A DNA stretch of 64,000 bases from Rhodanobacteraceae bacterium (GCA_009996615.1 JAACZU010000003.1:124001-188000); one strand, 5' to 3'. Positions 1-9,197 are shown, counted from the stretch's first letter. Notes: a model not told the origin generated them from the sequence alone. Program-made: numbers and translations.

Positions 1-1
1 G

Positions 2-481
2 TTCGTGTGCCAGCACGGCGCGGAAGGCGCGATGGGGCTGCTGATCAACCGCCTGTCCGAGTATCGCCTCGGCGACGTGCTGGCGCAGATGGGCATGCAT
101 TCGGACCTCGCCGAGGTGGTCGACGCGCCGGTGCTGATAGGCGGCCCGGTGCAGCCCGAGCGCGGCTTCGTGCTGCATTCGCCCGGCGGCGAATGGGAGT
201 CCTCGTTCCGCATCTCCGAGCACGTCTGCGTGACGACCTCACGCGACGTCCTCGTCGCGATCGCCGCCGGCAAGGGGCCGCGCCACGCGCTGGTCGCGCT
301 CGGCTATTCGGGCTGGAGCCCGGGCCAGCTCGAGCAGGAACTGTGCGAGAACCACTGGCTGGTCGCGCCGGCGACCGAGCGCGTGCTGTTCGAGACGCCG
401 CTCGAGGAGCGCTGGGAGGCCGCTGCAGGCCTGGTCGGCGTGAACCTGATGCAACTGGCCAACTATGCCGGCCACGCCTGA
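2..481 (+). CDS. YqgE/AlgH family protein (5' end missing)
   Basis: Only the C-terminal ~159 residues are present; the reading frame is open to the left edge, so the true start lies upstream. The fragment opens with VCQHGAEGAMGLLINR, which matches the conserved 'EH..GAMG.iiN.p' block of the YqgE/AlgH (DUF179) family. The IGGPVQPERGFVLHS and ALGYSGWSPGQLEQEL blocks follow, also family hallmarks. The molecular function is unsettled; AlgH was first named as a transcriptional regulator of alginate genes in Pseudomonas. The stop codon lies inside ruvX, which starts 16 bases before this gene ends. The yqgE-ruvX(yqgF) pair is conserved in gammaproteobacteria and supports both calls. Confidence 0.92.
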   Translation, partial: FVCQHGAEGAMGLLINRLSEYRLGDVLAQMGMHSDLAEVVDAPVLIGGPVQPERGFVLHSPGGEWESSFRISEHVCVTTSRDVLVAIAAGKGPRHALVALGYSGWSPGQLEQELCENHWLVAPATERVLFETPLEERWEAAAGLVGVNLMQLANYAGHA

Positions 482-917
482 GTCCGGCGCGTCGGCCGGC
501 TCCGACAGCATCCTCGCCTTCGATTGCGGCACCCGCCTCGTCGGCGTCGCCATCGGCAACCGCCTGACCGCCAGCGCGCGCGCGCTGACCGTGCTGCCGG
601 CGGGCGACTGGGCGCGCCTGGACGCGCTGGTCGCGGACTGGCGCCCGGGGCACTTCGTGGTCGGCCTGCCGCTCGCGCTCGACGGCGGCGAGCAGCCGAT
701 GACGCGCGCCGCGCGCGCGTTCGCGGCCGAACTGCAGCGCCGCTACGGCGGCGCGGTGCACCTCGTCGACGAGCGCCACACCTCCAACGAGGCTGCGCGC
801 CGCTTCGCCGCGCAGCGCGCGCGCGGTACGGCCAAACGCAAGGACGCCGCGGCGATCGACGCGCTGGCGGCGCAGATCATCCTCGAAGCGTGGCTGGCCG
901 ACGCGGCCGGCGCGTGA
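465..917 (+). CDS. ruvX: Holliday junction resolvase-like / pre-16S rRNA nuclease RuvX (YqgF)
   Basis: A 150-residue protein of the RNase H-like YqgF family. It carries the first acidic motif FDCGTRLVGVAIGN (Asp20), GLPLALDG in the middle, VDERHTS near residue 100 and the C-terminal KDAAAIDALAAQIIL helix. Family members act in 5' maturation of 16S rRNA and have been annotated as putative Holliday junction resolvases. The ATG at 465 overlaps the end of the yqgE-like gene, so the two are translationally coupled. pyrB follows 28 bases downstream on the same strand, the usual yqgE-ruvX-pyrB order of Lysobacterales and pseudomonads. The first ~15 residues before the core are family-variable. Confidence 0.95.
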   Translation: MPATPESGASAGSDSILAFDCGTRLVGVAIGNRLTASARALTVLPAGDWARLDALVADWRPGHFVVGLPLALDGGEQPMTRAARAFAAELQRRYGGAVHLVDERHTSNEAARRFAAQRARGTAKRKDAAAIDALAAQIILEAWLADAAGA

Positions 918-945
918 ACGTCCCTTCGCCTGCCCGGAACCGTCC

Positions 946-1887
946 ATGTCCGACCCGCAAATCGACGCCCACGGCCGCCTGCGCCACCTGCTGACCCTCG
1001 ACGGCCTCGGCCGCCCGCGCCTGACCGCCCTGCTCGACCGCGCCGCCGCGCTGCGCGAAGCGGCCCGCGCCGGCCACCTGCCGGCGCTGCTGGCCGGGCG
1101 CACGGTCGTCAACCTGTTCTTCGAGCCGTCCACGCGCACGCGCACGAGCTTCGAGCTCGCCGCGCGCCGGCTCGGCGCGCTGGTCGTCAATTTCGACATC
1201 GCCAGCTCCTCGACCAGCAAGGGCGAGACGCTCGAGGACACGCTGGCCACGCTCGAGGCAATGGACAGCGACGCGTTCGTCGTGCGCCACAAGGAGAACG
1301 GCACGCCGGCGCGGCTCGCCGCGCACGCGCGCCGCGCCGCGGTCCTCAACGCCGGCGACGGCAACCGCGCCCACCCGACCCAAGGCCTGCTCGACCTGCT
1401 CACGATCCGCGACCACAAGGGCCGCATCGACGGCCTCACCGTCACGATCTGCGGCGACGTGAAGCACTCGCGCGTCGCGCGCTCGGACGTGCACGGCCTG
1501 GCTGCGCTCGGTGCCGGCGACATCCGCCTGTGCGGCCCGTCTGCGCTGCTGCCGGCAGCCACCGAATTCCCCGGCTGCGCGGTCGGCGACGACTTCGACG
1601 CGGCGATCGCCGGCGCCGACGTCGTCATCATGCTGCGCATGCAGAAGGAGCGCATGGAGACGCTGCCGGGCCTCGACGAAGCCGACTACTTCGCGCGCTA
1701 CGGCCTCGACCGCGCGCGCCTCGCACGCGCGCGGCCCGAAGCGATCGTCATGCACCCAGGACCGATGAACCGCGGCATCGAGATTGCGCCGGAGGTGGCC
1801 GACGGCGCGCAGTCGGTGATCCTCGCGCAGGTCGCCAACGGCATCTTCGCGCGCATGGCGGTGCTGGCGGAGCTGTTGCAGCACTGA
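946..1887 (+). CDS. pyrB: Aspartate carbamoyltransferase catalytic chain
   Basis: A 313-residue enzyme that condenses carbamoyl phosphate with L-aspartate, the committed step of pyrimidine synthesis in the cytosol. The carbamoyl-phosphate loop FFEPSTRTRTSFE is at residues 58-70, the mobile loop SSSTSKGET near 88-96, HPTQGLLDLL near 145 and the C-terminal HPGPMNRG near 272. Length is typical of the catalytic subunit. No pyrI-type regulatory chain or inactive pyrC partner follows; the next gene is convergent. It sits 28 bases after ruvX and is probably cotranscribed with it. A 10-bp GC hairpin at 1931-1953 lies between pyrB and the convergent gene. Confidence 0.96.
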   Translation: MSDPQIDAHGRLRHLLTLDGLGRPRLTALLDRAAALREAARAGHLPALLAGRTVVNLFFEPSTRTRTSFELAARRLGALVVNFDIASSSTSKGETLEDTLATLEAMDSDAFVVRHKENGTPARLAAHARRAAVLNAGDGNRAHPTQGLLDLLTIRDHKGRIDGLTVTICGDVKHSRVARSDVHGLAALGAGDIRLCGPSALLPAATEFPGCAVGDDFDAAIAGADVVIMLRMQKERMETLPGLDEADYFARYGLDRARLARARPEAIVMHPGPMNRGIEIAPEVADGAQSVILAQVANGIFARMAVLAELLQH

Positions 1888-1930
1888 CACGTCGGCGCCC
1901 CGCAGCCGCGGGCGCGCGGCGCATCGGGCC

Positions 1931-1953
1931 GGCCGCGCGCAGTGCGCGCGGCC
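1931..1953. terminator. GC-rich hairpin between convergent genes
   Basis: GGCCGCGCGC (1931-1940), loop AGT, GCGCGCGGCC (1944-1953): a perfect 10-bp stem between the convergent pyrB and double-methyltransferase genes. There is no T tract on either side, so it may end transcription weakly or only protect 3' ends. Confidence 0.45.
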
Positions 1954-1956
1954 AGC

Positions 1957-3540
1957 CTACCCGCGCGGATCGAGCAGCAGGTCCAGCTGCAGGCGCTCGC
2001 CGAGACCGGCGGCCGCATTCTCGCGCCGCCAGATCGCCAGCACCGCCTCCGGCTCGACGCAGCGCTCGCGCGTGCCGTCGCGGCGCAGCACCGTGATCGC
2101 CGGGTACCACTGGCGCAGCCAGCGCAGGTAGTCGAGCGGCGCGCTGCCGGAAGCACGCTCGATCGCCCACGGATGGAACTCGCTGAGCAGGATCGGCCTG
2201 AAGCGCGCGAGATTGCGCTCCAGGCCGCGCAGCGCGCGCGGCTCCAACCCGGTGACGTCGATCTTGACCAGGTCGAGCCGGTCGAGCGCGCCGAGCGCCT
2301 CGTCGAGCGCGACCGCCGGCACCGTCACGCTGCAGCCCTGCGCCTCGCGCAGGCGCTCGCCGGCCGCCGCCGGCACGGCGCTGTTCGAGGTGCTCGGATG
2401 CGTGCGCAGCTCGAGCGTGTCGGTATGGTCGGCGGCGGCCGCGGCGATGATTTCGACCTGCGCGTAGCCGTTCGCCTGCGCCGAGCGCGCGAGCAGCGCG
2501 CGGTTGCGCGCGAGCGGCTCGACCGCGATCACGCGGCCGTGCGCGCCGACCAGGCCGGCCGCGAGCAGGCTGAACACGCCGATATTCGCGCCAATGTCGA
2601 GCATCGTGTCGCCAGGCCGCAGGCACTCGCGCAGCGCGCGTTCGACGTGCGGCTCATGTGCGGTGCCGGCGAGCAGCGGCGCGCCGATCTGCGCGTCGTT
2701 CGGATCGACGTACAGGACGAGGCCGTGGCGCTCGAGCCGGGCCGGCGGCGACGCCTCGTTGACGACGACCCAGCGTCGGCCGTGCCAGCCCGGCCCGGCC
2801 GCGCCGTCGTCGAACGCGGCGAGCAGGCGCAACGCCGGATGGCGCGCGAGCCGCTCGCGCAGCGTCGCCTCCGCCAGCGCGTGCATCTCGAACACCGCGC
2901 GCCGGCGCCAGAGCAGGCGGCGCAGCGGATTGAGCCAGCCGTTCGGGGTCGCGGCGAACAGGCGGCCGCGCAGGCTGGCGTCGCCGCCGGACACGAACTG
3001 GAACACCGCCGCGCCGCCCGGCGCGAGCACGCGGAAGAATTCCTCGACGTAGCCGGCCGCGAGCACGGCGGGGATGTGTTGCAGCGTGATGTGCGAGAAC
3101 ACGAAATCGACGCTGGCGTCGGCGATGCGCTCGAGCCGCGGCGAGGCGTTCTCGCGGAACTCGACGTTGCCGATGTCGGCATTCAGCGCCTGCGCGGCCT
3201 GCACCATGCTGGCCGACACGTCGACGCCGATGACGCGGCGGAAATGCTTGGCCAGCGCGCGCGACAGGCGCCCGGCGCCGCAGCCGAAATCGAGCGCGAG
3301 GTCATGCCCGCGCGGAAATCCCGCCGGCGCCAGCGCGGCCAGCTGCGTGTCGATCTCGAGCTGGCCGGTGGCGAAGAACGCCTCGCGCTGCCAGCGCCCG
3401 CCGCGCTTGTCCGGCTGCGACAGCACCGCCCACAGCGGATCGTCGTGGCCGAGCGCCTGCCAGACGCGGCGCAGGCGTTCAAGCCGGGAATCGGGAATCG
3501 GGACTGGGGAATCGGAAAGACGTGACGCGCTCGATTTCAT
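1957..3540 (-). CDS. Double methyltransferase: class I SAM domain fused to FkbM-type domain
   Basis: About 527 residues with two SAM-dependent methyltransferase modules in tandem. The N-terminal module has motif I DFGCGAGRLSRAL and a FSHITLQHIP block (Methyltransf_11/25 type). The C-terminal module has MLDIGANIGVFSLL with GRVIAVEP and an IDVTGLE block, the FkbM family signature. Substrates are unknown; FkbM enzymes O-methylate sugars, polyketides and glycopeptides, so a surface glycan role is plausible. ATG 3540 is chosen. An in-frame ATG at 3612 would add 24 residues encoded mostly by a repeat. Even from 3540, residues 9-18 are encoded by repeat sequence (3486-3515). It follows pilU on the same strand. 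Confidence 0.8.
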   Translation of the reverse strand: MKSSASRLSDSPVPIPDSRLERLRRVWQALGHDDPLWAVLSQPDKRGGRWQREAFFATGQLEIDTQLAALAPAGFPRGHDLALDFGCGAGRLSRALAKHFRRVIGVDVSASMVQAAQALNADIGNVEFRENASPRLERIADASVDFVFSHITLQHIPAVLAAGYVEEFFRVLAPGGAAVFQFVSGGDASLRGRLFAATPNGWLNPLRRLLWRRRAVFEMHALAEATLRERLARHPALRLLAAFDDGAAGPGWHGRRWVVVNEASPPARLERHGLVLYVDPNDAQIGAPLLAGTAHEPHVERALRECLRPGDTMLDIGANIGVFSLLAAGLVGAHGRVIAVEPLARNRALLARSAQANGYAQVEIIAAAAADHTDTLELRTHPSTSNSAVPAAAGERLREAQGCSVTVPAVALDEALGALDRLDLVKIDVTGLEPRALRGLERNLARFRPILLSEFHPWAIERASGSAPLDYLRWLRQWYPAITVLRRDGTRERCVEPEAVLAIWRRENAAAGLGERLQLDLLLDPRG

Positions 3541-3608
3541 TGTGTCGTCGCAGGAAGACCGCTCCTGCTGCTTGCGATTCCCGAGTCCCAATTCCCGATT
3601 CCCGGCTT
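3481..3608. repeat. Heptad inverted-repeat element, copy 1
   Basis: The left arm 3486-3515 is four ~7-nt units (GGGAATC, GGGAATC, GGGACTG, GGGAATC, then GG). The right arm 3576-3603 is the inverse (GATTCCC, GAGTCCC, AATTCCC, GATTCCC). About 60 bases separate them, and the outer edges AAGCC/GGCTT also pair. The arms match over ~31 positions with two mismatches. It begins next to the pilU stop codon and contains the start codon of the methyltransferase gene. A second complete copy fills the mreB-mreC gap, and single arms occur after holC and inside valS. Confidence 0.85.
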
Positions 3609-4736
3609 TCAAGTCTCAAGCAGCTCGACGCCGTCCAAGCCCTGGCTCAGCGTGTGCGCGTCGCCACCCTGCGCCAGCTTGATGCGCAGGCGCACCTCGT
3701 TGGCCGAGTCGGCGTGGCGCAGCGCGTCCTCGTAGCTGATCTCGCCGGCCTGGTACAGCTCGAACAGGCTCTGGTCGAACGTGCGCATGCCGAGGTTGGT
3801 CGACTCCTTCATCACGTCCTTGAGCTTGTGGATCTCGCCCTGGCGGATGTAGTCCTGCACCAGCGGCGTGCCGAGCATGACCTCCATGGCGACGCGGCGC
3901 GCCTTGCCGTCCGGGGTCGGGATCAGCTGCTGCGCGACGATGCCCTTGAGGTTCAGCGACAGGTCCATGAACAGCTGCAGGCGGCGGTCTTCCGGGAAGA
4001 AGTGGATGATGCGGTCGATCGCCTGGTTGGCGTTGTTCGCATGCAGCGTGCACAGGCACAGGTGGCCCGTCTCGGAAAAGTTGATCGCGTGCTCCATCGT
4101 CTCGCGCGTGCGCACCTCGCCAATCATGATCACGTCCGGCGCCTGGCGCAGCGTGTTCTTCAGCGCGTTCTCCCAGCTGTCGGTGTCGATGCCGAGCTCG
4201 CGCTGCGTGACGATGCAGCCTTCGTGCTTGTGCACGTACTCGATCGGATCCTCGATCGTGATGATGTGGCCGGTCGAGTTCTGGTTGCGGTAGCCGATCA
4301 TCGCCGCCAGCGAGGTCGACTTGCCGGTGCCGGTCGCGCCGACGAAGATGATGATGCCGCGCTTGGTCATCGCCAACGACTTGATCACCGGCGGCAGGCT
4401 CAGCTCCTCGACCGTCGGGATGCGCGTCTCGATCCGGCGCAGCACCATGCCGACGCAGTTGCGCTGGTAGAAACACGACACGCGGAAGCGGCCGACGCCG
4501 GTGACCGAGATCGCGAACTGGCACTCGTGCGTCTTTTCGAACTCCTCGCGCTGCGAGGGCGTCATCACGTTCAGCACCATGTCGCGCGACTGCTGCGGCG
4601 TGAGCGCTTCCTGCGTGATCGGCGCGATGCGCCCGTTGACCTTCATCGACGGCGGCACGCCGGCCGTGATGAACAGGTCCGACGCCTTCTTGTGCGTCAT
4701 CAGTTTCAGGTACGAGGTGAAATCGACGCTGCTCAT
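3609..4736 (-). CDS. pilU: Type IV pilus retraction ATPase PilU
   Basis: A 375-residue GspE/PilT-superfamily hexameric ATPase at the inner face of the pilus machine. Walker A GATGTGKST is at 135-141 region, IEDPIEY marks the Asp box, and TGHLCLCTLHANN is the His box. The N-terminus (SDLFITAGVPPSMKVNGR) matches PilU more closely than PilT, as does the length. PilU works with PilT to power pilus retraction and twitching. pilT normally lies directly upstream of pilU but is absent here; the next gene upstream is lptG. The tail ends in a Gln/Gly-rich variable stretch. A heptad inverted-repeat element begins at its stop codon. Confidence 0.93.
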   Translation of the reverse strand: MSSVDFTSYLKLMTHKKASDLFITAGVPPSMKVNGRIAPITQEALTPQQSRDMVLNVMTPSQREEFEKTHECQFAISVTGVGRFRVSCFYQRNCVGMVLRRIETRIPTVEELSLPPVIKSLAMTKRGIIIFVGATGTGKSTSLAAMIGYRNQNSTGHIITIEDPIEYVHKHEGCIVTQRELGIDTDSWENALKNTLRQAPDVIMIGEVRTRETMEHAINFSETGHLCLCTLHANNANQAIDRIIHFFPEDRRLQLFMDLSLNLKGIVAQQLIPTPDGKARRVAMEVMLGTPLVQDYIRQGEIHKLKDVMKESTNLGMRTFDQSLFELYQAGEISYEDALRHADSANEVRLRIKLAQGGDAHTLSQGLDGVELLET

Positions 4737-4821
4737 GGCACTCCCCGCTCGGCTGCCTGCCGGACCGCGCCGATCTTACACCGGGGCCCGCGCCGGCGAT
4801 GCGAGCACGCGCACGCGGCGC

Positions 4822-5916
4822 TCACGCATGCCGCCGGAAGTACGCCCAGGCGGCGGCCACGAGGATCAGCGGCGGAACCAGGTTCGCCAGTGCCGGATGG
4901 AAACCGTACACGGCGCCGAAGCTGACGATCGCGCGCTGCAGGAAATAGAAGCCGAGCGCGAGCACGATGCCGATGAAGAGGCGCTTGGACAGGCCGCCGC
5001 TGCGCAAGGCGCCGAACGCGAACGGCACCGCGCAGAACACCAGCACCAGCACGTTGAGCGGATAGAACACGCGCGTCCACCACACGCCGCGATAGCTCGA
5101 CGCGTCCTGCTGGTTGCGCTCGAGGTAGGCGATGTTGCGGTCGAGGTCGCGCAGCGGCATGTACTGCGGCTGGATGATGCTGAGCGCGAGCAGGCGCGGG
5201 TCCAGGCCCGAGTGCCAAGCCGTCTCGGCCTGCGTGCGGCTGGTCGCGCTGTCGGGACCGAACTCGGTGCGGCGCACGTCGCGCAGGACCCAGTCCTGCG
5301 GCGTGTGGATCGCGCTGTTGGCCAGCGACAGCGCGTGCAGGCGGCCGTCCGGCTCGAATTCGAACACGCGCACGCCGTCGAGGTCGACCTGCGCCTTGCC
5401 GCCGTGCGTGCGCGCGCGGCGCGCACTGATCACCGTGGTGCCGTCGAGCGCCCACAGCGTGCCGCCCTTGGCCAGCGCGACGTCGCGCGACTTGGCCGCG
5501 ATCGACAACGCCTGCGCCTTGCGTTCGCCGAGCGGGCCGAGGGTCTCGCCGAGCAGCACGACCAGCACGGTCAGCAGGCCGATGCCGAGCGCGACCGAGG
5601 CGCAGATGCGCAGCTTGGACAGGCCGGCCGCGCGCAGCGCGGTCAGCTCGCCGCTGTTGGCCAGGCCACCGAGGCCGAGCAGGCCGCCGATCAGCGCGGC
5701 GTAGCCGAACATCTCGTACAGGCGCCGCGGCACGGTCATCAGCACGTAGGTCGCCGCCTTGGTCAGCGTGTACTGGCCCTGGCCGACGTCGTTGAGTTCG
5801 GAGATGAACACGCGGAATGCGTCGAGGCTTACGATCACGCCCCAGGTCAGCGCGACCGCGCCGAGCACCGCGATCGCGACCAGGCGATCGACCCGCTTGA
5901 AGGCCGGCACGCGCAT
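4822..5916 (-). CDS. lptG: LPS export ABC transporter permease LptG
   Basis: About 364 residues. The membrane topology is that of the YjgP/YjgQ family: TM1 near residues 12-32, a TM pair near 60-120, a large periplasmic beta-jellyroll, and three C-terminal TM segments. With LptF and the ATPase LptB it extracts lipopolysaccharide from the inner membrane. The ATG at 5916 shares one base with the lptF stop codon (TGATG), so the pair is translationally coupled. The order lptF-lptG is standard. The ATPase partner is not in this window. Confidence 0.93.
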   Translation of the reverse strand: MRVPAFKRVDRLVAIAVLGAVALTWGVIVSLDAFRVFISELNDVGQGQYTLTKAATYVLMTVPRRLYEMFGYAALIGGLLGLGGLANSGELTALRAAGLSKLRICASVALGIGLLTVLVVLLGETLGPLGERKAQALSIAAKSRDVALAKGGTLWALDGTTVISARRARTHGGKAQVDLDGVRVFEFEPDGRLHALSLANSAIHTPQDWVLRDVRRTEFGPDSATSRTQAETAWHSGLDPRLLALSIIQPQYMPLRDLDRNIAYLERNQQDASSYRGVWWTRVFYPLNVLVLVFCAVPFAFGALRSGGLSKRLFIGIVLALGFYFLQRAIVSFGAVYGFHPALANLVPPLILVAAAWAYFRRHA

Positions 5917-7091
5917 CACGCCACTCCCGCCGCGCCGCGCGGGCGCTTCAGGCGCTGGCCGCTCCACAGCAGCCACGCCGCGATCGCCAGCGCCGGCAGG
6001 TAGACCCACCACAGGCCGAAGCCCATCGCCAGCTTGCCCTGGCTGAGCCAGGCGCGGCCGAGCAGCAGGCCGTTGTAGTAGACCAGCCAGGCCAGCAGCG
6101 CCAGCAGCAGGCGCGCATAGCGCGGCTCGCGCGGGCTGGACTTGGCCAGCGGCAGCGCGAGCAGCGCCAGCACCAGCACCGACAGCGGCGCGCCGAGGCG
6201 CCAGTGCAGCTCGGCGCGCATGACCGCATCGTCGCTGGCGCGCAGCAGCTCGCCGGTCGACGCGGCGCGCTTGACCGAGGTCGCGCTGTCGTCGGTGGCG
6301 GCGTCGGGCAGGCGGATGTCGTTGCGCGCGAAGCGCATCAGGCGGTAGTCGTCCTCGCCGAGCTTGCCCTCGACGCGGAAGCCGTCCTGCAGCGCGATGT
6401 AGCGGCCGACGCCGTCGGCGTCGTGGTAGAGGTAGCCGTGGGTGGCGGTGATCACGTCGATGCGCGTCTTGCCGGTGTCCTTGTCGGGCCGCTCGCTCTC
6501 GATGAACATGCGCTTGAACTGCGTGCCGTCGCTGGACATTTCGCCGACGTAGATGACGCCATCGCGTCCGGGCAGCTCGACGAAGCGGCCCGGCTCCAGC
6601 CCGGCCACGATCAGCGAACGATTCGCCTCCGTCAGCAGCGCCTGCGCGAGGCGGTCGGCCGCCGGCGCGAGCCAGAACGAGACCACGCCCAGCACCAGCG
6701 CGACCGGCAGCGCGAACAGCGCGAGCGGGCGCACCTGTCCGCGCAGGTCGAGGCCCGAGGACTGCAGCACGGCCATCTCGCTGTCGCGCCAAAGGCGGCC
6801 GTAGGCGAGCAGCACGCCGAGCAGCGTCGCCAGCGGCAGCAGGATGTTCAGCGCGCCGAGCGTGCGCAGGCCGATGAGCGTGAACAGCAGGTCGGCCGGG
6901 ATGCGCCCGCGCGCGATCTTGGCGAGCAGGTCGGCGACCGCACCGCCGACCATGACCAGCAGCAGGATCACGCTCGCGGCGAGGAAGCTGGCGGCCAGCT
7001 CGCGCAGCAGGTAGCGGTCGATCAGGCGCAGGCGCCAGGCAGACGGTGCGCGCGGGGCGGGCGGGCTTTGTCTTAGAATGGATGGCTTCAT
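5916..7091 (-). CDS. lptF: LPS export ABC transporter permease LptF
   Basis: About 391 residues of the YjgP/YjgQ family, partner of LptG in the LptB2FG transporter. The core starts at LIDRYLLREL, with LILP-like NILLPLATLLGVLLAYG and an SEMAVLQSSG block typical of LptF, then the periplasmic domain and three C-terminal TM segments. ATG 7091 is preferred; a second ATG at 7121 would add ten residues. It is divergent from pepA with ~176 bases between them, the classical lptF/pepA arrangement. Its first codons overlap a TAGAAT sequence that could serve the pepA strand. Confidence 0.92.
   Translation of the reverse strand: MKPSILRQSPPAPRAPSAWRLRLIDRYLLRELAASFLAASVILLLVMVGGAVADLLAKIARGRIPADLLFTLIGLRTLGALNILLPLATLLGVLLAYGRLWRDSEMAVLQSSGLDLRGQVRPLALFALPVALVLGVVSFWLAPAADRLAQALLTEANRSLIVAGLEPGRFVELPGRDGVIYVGEMSSDGTQFKRMFIESERPDKDTGKTRIDVITATHGYLYHDADGVGRYIALQDGFRVEGKLGEDDYRLMRFARNDIRLPDAATDDSATSVKRAASTGELLRASDDAVMRAELHWRLGAPLSVLVLALLALPLAKSSPREPRYARLLLALLAWLVYYNGLLLGRAWLSQGKLAMGFGLWWVYLPALAIAAWLLWSGQRLKRPRGAAGVA
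7074..7079 (+). promoter_or_regulatory. Possible -10 element for pepA (TAGAAT)
   Basis: TCTTAGAATGG lies in an AT-richer patch on the plus strand, 189 bases upstream of pepA and inside the first codons of divergent lptF. TAGAAT resembles a sigma-70 -10 box, and the same hexamer occurs upstream of proS. No convincing -35 box was found at 16-18 bases upstream, so this is weak. Confidence 0.25.
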
Positions 7092-7267
7092 GCGTGCTGG
7101 TTGCGGTGGGAAACGGTCCACGGCGGCGCCTTGCGGCCGCTGCCGGGACGGCTTCGGCCCCCGACACGACCCGCCCAGTGTAACCGCACGCGCCCCGCTC
7201 CACGGCGTTCGTCCGCTCGCCGCCGTGGACGCGGGTTCAGCATCGCCCTGGCTACCCTGGAACCACC

Positions 7268-8749
7268 ATGACGCTCAAGTTCAGCACCACCACCGCGGCG
7301 CCCGAAAGCACCGCCACGCCCTGCCTCGTCGTCGGCCTGTACGAGGAGCGCGCGCTCAGCGCCGCCGCCGCGCGCGTCGATGCCGCCAGCGGCGGCGCGC
7401 TCAGCCGCCTGGTCGCCAGCGGCGACGCCACCGGCAAGGCCGGCAGCAGCACCGTGCTGTTCGGGCTGCCCGGCGTCGCCGCCGAGCGCGTGCTGCTGGT
7501 CGGCTTGGGCGAGCGCAAGAAGTTCGACGCCGCCGCGTTCCATCGCGCCAGCAATGACGCGATGCGCGCGCTGAAGGCACTGCCGGTCGCCTCGGCGGTG
7601 GCGTGCCTCACCGAACTGGACGTGCCCGGCCGCGACGAGGCGTGGAAGCTGCGCACGGCCGCGCTCGCCGCCGACCAGCAGGCCTACCGCTATACCGCCA
7701 CGTTCAAGCCGAAGGAAGCGCCGAAGGCGCCCCAGCTGGAGGCCGTCACGTTCCTCGCCGCCGACGCGCCGCGTGCGCTCGCCGAGGCCGAGGCGATCGC
7801 CAAGGGCGTGCGCTTTGCGCGCGAGCTCGGCAACCTGCCGCCGAACATCTGCAACCCGTCCTGGATCGCGGCGCAGGCCAGGCAGATCGCCGACGCGCAC
7901 CCCGGCGTCACGCTCGAGGTGCTCGAGCGCGAGGACATGCAAAAGCTCGGCATGGGCTCGCTGCTCGGCGTCGCGCAGGGCTCGGCCAACCCGCCCAAGC
8001 TGGTCGTGCTGCGGTGGAACGGCGGCGGCGCGGCCAAGCCTTACGCGCTGGTCGGCAAGGGCATCACGTTCGACAGCGGCGGCCTCTCGCTCAAGCCGGG
8101 CGCCGGCATGGAAGAGATGAAGTACGACATGTGCGGCGCGGCCGGCGTGCTCGGCGCGTTCGTCGCCGCGGTCGATCTGAAGCTGCCGCTGAACCTGGTC
8201 TGCGTCGTGCCGGCGGTCGAGAACATGCCCGACGGCAACGCCTACCGCCCGAGCGACATCCTGACCAGCATGTCGGGCCTGACCATCGAGGTGCTCAACA
8301 CCGACGCCGAGGGCCGCCTGATCCTGTGCGACGCGCTGACCTACACGGCGCAGACGTTCGATCCGGAGGTCATCATCGACGCGGCGACGCTGACCGGCGC
8401 CTGCGTGGTCGCGCTCGGCAAGCACGCATCCGGCCTGATGACCAAGGACGATGAACTCGCCGCTCAGCTGCTCGCCGCCGGCGAGGCCACGCACGACCGT
8501 GCTTGGCGCCTGCCGCTGTGGGACGACTACCAGAGCCAGCTCGAATCGGGCTTCGCCGACGTCGCCAACATCGGCGGCAAGTACGCTGGCGCGATCACCG
8601 CCGGCTGCTTCCTCGCGCGCTTCACCAACGGCCGCCGCTGGGCCCACCTGGACATCGCCGGCACCGCCTGGGACGAGGGCCGCAAGGGCCTGGCCACCGG
8701 CCGCCCGGTGCGCCTGCTGACCCAGTACCTGATCGACCGCAGCGCCTGA
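7268..8749 (+). CDS. pepA: Leucyl aminopeptidase (cytosol aminopeptidase, M17)
   Basis: A 493-residue M17 metallopeptidase that removes N-terminal residues from peptides in the cytosol; homologues also bind DNA in Xer recombination and carAB control. The metal/active-site blocks are [15 protein letters not shown], the signature NTDAEGRL (344-351) and [14 protein letters not shown]. Length is typical. It is the first gene of a plus-strand group with a small membrane protein and holC; stop and next start are two bases apart. The pepA-holC-valS order of gammaproteobacteria is interrupted here, because valS lies 3.7 kb further on behind two minus-strand genes. Confidence 0.96.
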   Translation: MTLKFSTTTAAPESTATPCLVVGLYEERALSAAAARVDAASGGALSRLVASGDATGKAGSSTVLFGLPGVAAERVLLVGLGERKKFDAAAFHRASNDAMRALKALPVASAVACLTELDVPGRDEAWKLRTAALAADQQAYRYTATFKPKEAPKAPQLEAVTFLAADAPRALAEAEAIAKGVRFARELGNLPPNICNPSWIAAQARQIADAHPGVTLEVLEREDMQKLGMGSLLGVAQGSANPPKLVVLRWNGGGAAKPYALVGKGITFDSGGLSLKPGAGMEEMKYDMCGAAGVLGAFVAAVDLKLPLNLVCVVPAVENMPDGNAYRPSDILTSMSGLTIEVLNTDAEGRLILCDALTYTAQTFDPEVIIDAATLTGACVVALGKHASGLMTKDDELAAQLLAAGEATHDRAWRLPLWDDYQSQLESGFADVANIGGKYAGAITAGCFLARFTNGRRWAHLDIAGTAWDEGRKGLATGRPVRLLTQYLIDRSA

Positions 8750-8751
8750 CC

Positions 8752-9195
8752 ATGACCCACGGCGAGCTCCAGCAGCGCAAGACCCAGGCGATCGCGGCCG
8801 TGTTCGGGATCAACCTGGTCTTCGGCGCGCTGCTGGCGATGCTGTATCCGGACCTGGCCAACCCCGACGCCGCGCCGGCCGCACTCGCCGCCGCGCGCGG
8901 CAGCGGCCTCAACATCGGCTACGAGATCGCGATCCTGATCGCCTGCTTCGTCTGGCTCGGCTTCGATTCGCGCCAGCTCGAGATCCGCCGGCCGTGGTGG
9001 CTGAACGTCGGCGTCGTGCTGCTGACCTCGGTGTTCGTGCCGTACTACCTGTACAAGACGCGCCCGGCCGGGCAGCGCGGCCAGGCGATCCTGAGCTTCT
9101 TCGGCATCGTGTTCGGCAGCCTCATCGCGATGATGACCGGCATGTTCCTCGGCCTGCTGCTGCACGGCGCGCCGGCCACGCAGCCGGGGATGTGA
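8752..9195 (+). CDS. Small integral membrane protein, function unknown
   Basis: 147 residues with about four hydrophobic segments (near residues 16-35, 55-73, 83-100 and 113-137). It ends in a short polar tail. I recognise no catalytic motif. The ATG at 8752 is two bases after the pepA stop, and the stop is two bases before holC, so it is almost certainly cotranscribed with both. Synteny says only that it travels with pepA/holC. It could be a Lysobacterales-specific protein. Confidence 0.75.
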   Translation: MTHGELQQRKTQAIAAVFGINLVFGALLAMLYPDLANPDAAPAALAAARGSGLNIGYEIAILIACFVWLGFDSRQLEIRRPWWLNVGVVLLTSVFVPYYLYKTRPAGQRGQAILSFFGIVFGSLIAMMTGMFLGLLLHGAPATQPGM

Positions 9196-9197
9196 CG

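Noticed and set aside
3541-3612. Methyltransferase start at 3612
   Set aside because: The added 24 residues come largely from the right arm of the heptad element and overlap the pilU end; family similarity begins well after 3540.
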